From Syntrophomonadaceae bacterium (GTDB lineage Bacteria; Bacillota; Dethiobacteria; DTU022; UBA8154), in assembly GCA_007131175.1 (NCBI GenBank), contig SLRC01000130.1:1-45588 (forward strand): a DNA stretch of 45,588 nucleotides, written 5' to 3'. The position numbers and the translations under genes are program-made. The notes under the pieces are model-generated. The model was not told the DNA's origin. It saw only the letters and a list, made by a program, of their open reading frames with translations, and did not search any database. Of this stretch, positions 41,216-45,588 are shown piece after piece (position 1 is the stretch's first letter; every line of letters starts with the position of its first letter).

Positions 41216-42028
41216 TTAATTTCCTTCAGATATTTGTATTAATGTTTCCCAGAGTTCAATTTTGCTAAAAAAAGTTTCTTCAAGATTAATGATTGTCCAA
41301 TTGTCTGGTAATTGGACCCTTTTATTAACATCCTCCGGATCCCCCACGTTAAGTATAATCCATGAATAATCCGTTTCCCTTTGCAGGATACCTTTTTTTA
41401 GAATGTTGGACACAAAGGGAATATCCCCCGTAAGCAGGAATATATTTTCATACCTTTTATCTGCTTCACTGTTAACAGGATAATATCTTTTAAATTCGAG
41501 GAGGCCATGATTTGCCATCATTGCTAACAATTCAGATCCTTTTGTTTCCCTGCTTCTTATGGCCTCCCAAATGATCTCCCCATAAGCATAATCATAAATT
41601 CTTTCCCCCTTAAATTCTTCATTTTTGAAAAGATTCATATTGGAATCAGGCCATTGTTCTGGCGGTGTTAAATAGAATGCATGATAAGCACACCCGCTTT
41701 GCTCCAGAAAGTCTAGAAGTTCCATGGGAAAATTATCGCCGGCAATAATTGTTAAAGAGATTTCATTAAGTGTATCCCTAAAAATTGGCTGTACATATCT
41801 TTCATTTATTACATTCCATTGGTCCAATTCATGCTGAAGTATGCTGATTTGGTGAGTTGTTTCCTCGTTTTGCTGCCTGTAGCTGTGTATCTTCCCCTCC
41901 AGTTCTTCAATAACAGCAATCTGGTTAAAAACCAATGCACTGTCCCCCATGGAAATTCCCACTAAAATACCTATACCCAGTGCCATAAAAACAGCTATCA
42001 ATGATAAAAGGTGGTGTTGCTGATCGAT
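41216..42028 (-). CDS. steB: SteB-like protein (copper-transporter MctB/SteB family), probable AUC start
   Basis: About 270 residues. A membrane helix (HHLLSLIAVFMALGIGILVG) at the N terminus is followed by a long coiled coil and an extracytoplasmic domain. In Corynebacterium SteB partners SteA in daughter-cell separation. The reading is open as far as 42151, but that overlaps steA by 98 bases and gives an atypical leader. Family members start immediately before the IDxxHHxxSLIA-type helix. There ATC (42026-42028) follows AAAGGGGG by 8 bases and no ATG, GTG or TTG exists, so an AUC start is proposed. The steA stop lies just upstream. Confidence 0.85.
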   Translation of the reverse strand: MDQQHHLLSLIAVFMALGIGILVGISMGDSALVFNQIAVIEELEGKIHSYRQQNEETTHQISILQHELDQWNVINERYVQPIFRDTLNEISLTIIAGDNFPMELLDFLEQSGCAYHAFYLTPPEQWPDSNMNLFKNEEFKGERIYDYAYGEIIWEAIRSRETKGSELLAMMANHGLLEFKRYYPVNSEADKRYENIFLLTGDIPFVSNILKKGILQRETDYSWIILNVGDPEDVNKRVQLPDNWTIINLEETFFSKIELWETLIQISEGN

Positions 42029-42053
42029 GTTAACAGCCCCCTTTATTTTCTCT

Positions 42054-43184
42054 TTAATATATACCGAATTTCCAGGATAATAGGAAAAATAAATGACGGG
42101 CCAGCGGTGAAACAGATGATATAATAAGGATCGGAAAAAAAGCGGCAGCAAGTAGTGCAGAGAGGTAATGCCATCTTATTTTGCTTCGATATAAATGGTT
42201 AACTCCCCGGGCATCCACAAGCTTTTCCCCCACTCTCATCCGTACAAGAAATGTGGACGACATTCCTTTTCTTCCTTTTTCCAGGAAATCTGTCATATGG
42301 GAATGTGCCCCCACAACAACAATTAAAAGAGCTTTATTTTCATAAGCCATCAACAAAGCCAAATCTTCACTGGTTCCCGGTACAGATGCTATCTTTGCAT
42401 TCAACCCCAGCCTGGAAACACGGGCATATCCGGGGGCTTTTCCGTCCTGATAGGCATGAACAATAATTTCACCGGCTTTTCTCAGTGTCTCGTCGCCAAT
42501 ACTGTCCATATCCCCGATGACCAGATCTGGCGTTAACTTCATTGCACAAAGGGCGTCTGCCCCTCCGTCAACACCAATTAGTACGGGTCTCATTTCCCGG
42601 ATGTAAGCCTGGATCGTATGAAGGTCCTGTTTATAATTTTTTCCCCGCACCACAACCAATACATGCTTTGCCGCCATTTTAGTTTTAATTTTTGGCAGAG
42701 CAATTGTCCCCAGGAGCAAATTTTTTTCCCGTTGTGCGTATTCAAGAGTATTCTCCACAAAAAGATCCAGTTGATTTTGAAGGTTCTGTTCAGCTCTAAT
42801 CATGTTATCCTGCAGAATACGTGCAGTAATCAACCTTCCTTTTCCCAGCACCGTTCCGCCACAAACCACCGTATCTCTGTGAATTTCTATTTGATCCCCT
42901 TCCTCAAGGGAATTGAATAGTTCCATTCCCAAATTATCAAGAAGCAGAATCCCTTCATTGAACAAGATTTGAGCACCTGACACAGGGTATTCCCCGTTAA
43001 AGCTATCACAAGTATTAAGCACAGCTTTTACTTTTTTTTCAACCAGCTCCTGGGCTGCTACAGTGTCAAGGTTCTCATGAGCCAGAAGAGCCATATCCCC
43101 GGGAGCAAGCCTTTTACACAGATTCTTTGTTCGCCTGTCTTTTTTGATATTTCCCTTTAAAAAAGTGTTTTGCATTACTAGCAC
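42054..43184 (-). CDS. steA: SteA-like cytokinetic protein
   Basis: 376 residues. The thiamin-pyrophosphokinase-like fold is recognised by IGVDGGADALCAM, VIGDMDSIGDETL and the nearby GTSEDLALLMAYE. A C-terminal membrane helix (about 345-366, YLSALLAAAFFPILIISSV) anchors it. It is the partner of SteB in septal peptidoglycan control in actinobacteria; the role in Clostridia is inferred. It begins at GTG 43184 or ATG 43175. It lies after the spo0A terminator. Confidence 0.92.
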   Translation of the reverse strand: MLVMQNTFLKGNIKKDRRTKNLCKRLAPGDMALLAHENLDTVAAQELVEKKVKAVLNTCDSFNGEYPVSGAQILFNEGILLLDNLGMELFNSLEEGDQIEIHRDTVVCGGTVLGKGRLITARILQDNMIRAEQNLQNQLDLFVENTLEYAQREKNLLLGTIALPKIKTKMAAKHVLVVVRGKNYKQDLHTIQAYIREMRPVLIGVDGGADALCAMKLTPDLVIGDMDSIGDETLRKAGEIIVHAYQDGKAPGYARVSRLGLNAKIASVPGTSEDLALLMAYENKALLIVVVGAHSHMTDFLEKGRKGMSSTFLVRMRVGEKLVDARGVNHLYRSKIRWHYLSALLAAAFFPILIISSVSPLARHLFFLLSWKFGIY

Positions 43185-43269
43185 CCGGTTTCAAGCATAT
43201 TTCTTTACATTAAAAATATATGTACCGTTAGTATGCTTAAATTGATGAAATAATATAAAGTAAAAATAA

Positions 43270-43306
43270 AAAAGAAACGCCAACATTATGAAATGACGTT
43301 TCTTTT
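43270..43306 (-). terminator. Terminator after spo0A
   Basis: Arms AAAAGAAACG and CGTTTCTTTT with a 17-base loop followed by a T-rich run on the minus strand, 31 bases after the spo0A stop. Confidence 0.85.
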
Positions 43307-43337
43307 AAAAAATATTTCAAACAAGCGCAGCCCTTAT

Positions 43338-44141
43338 TTAGAGAACTTTATATTCATATCTTTTATTTTTCAGGCGTATACGGTCAGCAACGAGGGCAAT
43401 AAATTCAGAATTGGTGGGTTTGCCCTTTTCCGTATTTATTGTATAACCAAAGAATTTTTTAATCGTATCAATATTATTGCGCGACCAGGCAACCTCAATT
43501 GCATGACGTATTGCCCGTTCCACACGACTGGGCGTGGTTTCGTATTTTTGTGCAATACGGGGATAAAGTATTTTTGTTACGGAGCCCAGGAGCTCAATTT
43601 CTTCAATTACCATTGAAATGGCGTCTCGCAGATAAAGATATCCCTTGATATGGGCAGGAATACCGATTTCATGTATTATCTCGGTTATTTCTTCTATATA
43701 ATCTCCATTTTTCTTTTTAGCTGGTTCGCTATTTTTATTCGATGGCGAGCCATGCTCGCTTTTTGGCATACGGTCACCGCTGAGTTGACGAAGCCGATCC
43801 GCAAGGGTTTCCAGTTTAAACGGTTTTAATATGTAATAAGATGCACCCAGCTCAACAGCGCGCTGTGTAATATTTTCATGACCAAATGCTGTGAGCATTA
43901 CCACCCGGGGTTGATAAGAGAGCTCCATCCTATTCATTTCCTCCAGGACACTAATTCCATCCAGGTGGGGCATGATGATATCAAGAAGAATAATATCAGG
44001 CATTACTTCAGGGAGCATTTCGAGGGCATCACGGCCATTATAGGCATTTCCCACTACCTCAATATCCCCTTCTTTGTTAAGGAACTCCGTCACAAGGTCA
44101 TTAAATTCCCTGTTGTCATCCGCCACCATTACTTTCAACAT
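43338..44141 (-). CDS. spo0A: Sporulation master regulator Spo0A
   Basis: 267 residues. The receiver domain (1-120) has acidic pocket ADD and the phosphorylation aspartate in [15 protein letters not shown] in VVMLTAF, K in YILKPF. The C-terminal effector domain (about 150-267) contains the recognition helix [18 protein letters not shown]. Phosphorylated by a phosphorelay or orphan kinases, it binds 0A boxes (TGTCGAA) to start sporulation. ATG with GGAGG, 9 bases. Confidence 0.98.
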   Translation of the reverse strand: MLKVMVADDNREFNDLVTEFLNKEGDIEVVGNAYNGRDALEMLPEVMPDIILLDIIMPHLDGISVLEEMNRMELSYQPRVVMLTAFGHENITQRAVELGASYYILKPFKLETLADRLRQLSGDRMPKSEHGSPSNKNSEPAKKKNGDYIEEITEIIHEIGIPAHIKGYLYLRDAISMVIEEIELLGSVTKILYPRIAQKYETTPSRVERAIRHAIEVAWSRNNIDTIKKFFGYTINTEKGKPTNSEFIALVADRIRLKNKRYEYKVL

Positions 44142-44201
44142 AATTTTACCTCCTTCTCAATAATTATTTAAAAAACATTAATAATTTGTTCTTGTAATAT
44201 T

Positions 44202-44228
44202 ATTCGACATTGCAGGTAGAATTCTCCT
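44202..44228 (-). promoter_or_regulatory. Sigma-H-like promoter with overlapping 0A box upstream of spo0A
   Basis: Minus strand: AGGAGAA (44222-44228), 13-base spacer, GTCGAAT (44202-44208), similar to the sigma-H consensus. The sequence TGTCGAA (44203-44209) is a perfect 0A box and overlaps the -10, suggesting autoregulation by phosphorylated Spo0A. Confidence 0.65.
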
Positions 44229-44298
44229 TCTTTTCCAATAAAATATTTTTTTTTATTGCATGCATGCATTTGTCTTATCTTATTATAGAATAACTTTC

Positions 44299-45588
44299 TT
44301 ATGAAGAAGGAAAGATACCACTTTCTTGAAGCATCCACTCTGCGTAAATTGCGTACCCCCGCGCGGGATCATTTACAAAAACGTGGGTTACTGCACCCAC
44401 AATTCTGCCATTTTGGATAATTGGGCTGCCGCTCATTCCCTGAACAATCCCCCCTGTTAATTCAAGCAAATGTTCATCCACAATACGAATAACCATTCCC
44501 TTGTCGCCAGCTTTATTTTGAATGCTCGCCCTTTCAATTTGGACCATAAAGCTTTGTATTCGATTACCCTCCAGAACAGTTAGCATTTCAGCGGGTCCAT
44601 TTTCCACCTGAAATGCTAATGCTACAGGTAAGGGCTCAGTATGGGGAGTCATAAATGTACCCAAATTATCTATGTCTTTAAGCTGACCATAGATTCCGCT
44701 GATTGTATTTTTTTGAATTGATCCCAGGATATTTTGTCCCTCTCTGAATATTCCTGCTTTCTCACCGGGTTGGCCACGTTGTGCCATTTTTATGTTAACC
44801 ACATCCGCCTGGACGATAACCCCTTCGTTAATTTCCAGGGCAACATTTGTGTCTATGTCAGTAATTACGTGTCCCAATGCACCGTAAAATCCTGTTTCAA
44901 GGTCATAGAAAGTAAGCGTTCCCACCCCTGCAGCAGTGTCCCTAATATATAATCCAATACGGTATTCCAAAGCTTCCGGACACAAATGAGGTTCAAGGGT
45001 AAGACGAAAGGTTTCATGTTTTCTTTTTATCATCAGGTGTAATGGTCTATTGGATGCCGCTTCCCGCTTAATAATTGAGGCGGCCCTGTCAATGTCTTTT
45101 AATGTTTGACCGTTAAGGGAAAGGATAATATCACCAACCTTAACACCTGCAAGTTCCGCAGGTGAGAAATAATCATCGCCATCACCCTGTTCTTCTTTGA
45201 TGTAATAATAACCGGCAACAATAACTCCCTCTTCATGTAATTTTATGCCAATTGAATGTCCACCGGGATAAACCTGCTTTTCTGGTAATACATTAACAGT
45301 TAGTTCACGAATGGGAATCAAGCCGTTAAAAAGACTGAATTCAAGGTTTACTATACCGCTGGTTAAACCTGAAAGGGAGAGATCGTTGCGCAGTAAAAGA
45401 CGGCTATACTCATCGATACTTACCGGCGATCCATTGATACTGATTATCCCCGCCTTATCAGCCTTGATATAAATATTTATTGGTAATTCCAGTGACAACA
45501 AATGCTCCTGTCCTTCGAAAAGGCGAATATCATGGCTCAGTTTGCTCCTTATATTAAGGGGCATTGAAATCGACAGAAGCAAAAGCAA
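44299..45588 (-). CDS. spoIVB: SpoIVB serine peptidase (5' end cut by the window)
   Basis: At least 429 residues are in the window; the reading is open to its right edge. A signal-anchor segment may lie further upstream. The PDZ domain is at about 120-190 (SPAELAGVKVGDIILSLNG). The S55 peptidase domain has histidine 240 (YGALGHVITD) and the active serine in VQGMSGSPI (384-389). Secreted from the forespore, it triggers sigma-K activation by cleaving SpoIVFA. It precedes spo0A as in all spore formers. Confidence 0.95.
   Translation of the reverse strand: MLLLLSISMPLNIRSKLSHDIRLFEGQEHLLSLELPINIYIKADKAGIISINGSPVSIDEYSRLLLRNDLSLSGLTSGIVNLEFSLFNGLIPIRELTVNVLPEKQVYPGGHSIGIKLHEEGVIVAGYYYIKEEQGDGDDYFSPAELAGVKVGDIILSLNGQTLKDIDRAASIIKREAASNRPLHLMIKRKHETFRLTLEPHLCPEALEYRIGLYIRDTAAGVGTLTFYDLETGFYGALGHVITDIDTNVALEINEGVIVQADVVNIKMAQRGQPGEKAGIFREGQNILGSIQKNTISGIYGQLKDIDNLGTFMTPHTEPLPVALAFQVENGPAEMLTVLEGNRIQSFMVQIERASIQNKAGDKGMVIRIVDEHLLELTGGIVQGMSGSPIIQNGRIVGAVTHVFVNDPARGYAIYAEWMLQESGIFPSS

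Noticed and set aside
43229-43235. CATACTA (minus strand) before steA as a sigma-G or sigma-E -10
   Set aside because: No acceptable -35 could be found at 17-18 bases, so a promoter call is not supported.
44237-44272. AT-rich repeat and TGCATGCATGCA between spoIVB and spo0A
   Set aside because: No GC-containing stem or T-run to support a terminator, and short palindromes of this type are common in AT-rich spacers.
1-45588. CRISPR arrays, tRNA or rRNA genes, insertion sequences, prophage genes
   Set aside because: No repeat-spacer pattern, cloverleaf sequences, transposase or phage motifs were seen; XerD is the housekeeping recombinase in its normal location.

Overview
The window looks like a chromosomal segment of an endospore-forming Bacillota of the class Clostridia in the broad sense. 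The reasons are the many sporulation genes (spo0A, spoIVB, spoIIM, the spoIIA operon, spoVA genes, spmAB, gerW, spoIIP), an IspH-ribosomal S1 fusion, a T-box leader, and moderate to low GC. It could come from the Dethiobacter/Syntrophomonas/Peptococcaceae sphere, but the species cannot be named from this sequence. Every gene I can support lies on the minus strand, so the region is read from right to left. I saw no insertion sequence, prophage, CRISPR array, tRNA or rRNA.

Right part (45.6 to 27 kb): the end of the spoIVB-spo0A pair, with a sigma-H-like promoter and a 0A box before spo0A. An envelope/cell-separation cluster follows: steA-steB, two glycosyltransferases, a DUF3866 protein, spoIIM and xerD. 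Then come nucleoside catabolism (deoB-pdp), dacF with a sigma-F-like promoter, the spoIIAA-spoIIAB-sigF switch behind its own sigma-H-like promoter, an unlisted 56-codon membrane-protein gene that appears to start with AUU, dodecin, and spoVAC-AD-AE-AF.

Middle part (27 to 16.4 kb): a CCA-adding-enzyme homologue whose catalytic carboxylates look degraded, an M50 protease, trpS (probably iron-sulfur type), scpA-scpB, a DUF2953 protein with gerW, dacB-spmA-spmB, a universal stress protein, rluB, a histidine phosphatase and two unknown genes. These two unknown genes are separated by a hairpin that contains the ribosome binding site of the second one.

Left part (15.9 to 0 kb): cmk-plsC-ispH/S1 behind a sigma-A-type promoter. 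Next is a T-box controlled aromatic amino acid operon, tyrA-aroA(pseudogene)-aroC-aroB-aroE/K fusion-aroQ-aroH, in which only aroA is destroyed. It is followed by a sporulation operon (DUF1614-spoIIP-YIEGI-YIEGI capping subunit-DUF3189) behind a sigma-G/E-like promoter, and finally a DUF512 radical-SAM-like protein and the start of the GTPase gene der.

The points most worth a second look are the eroded aroA, the probably inactive nucleotidyltransferase, the 56-residue protein with an AUU start, the AUC start of steB, the YIEGI/SpoIIP operon and the SteAB-glycosyltransferase cluster.
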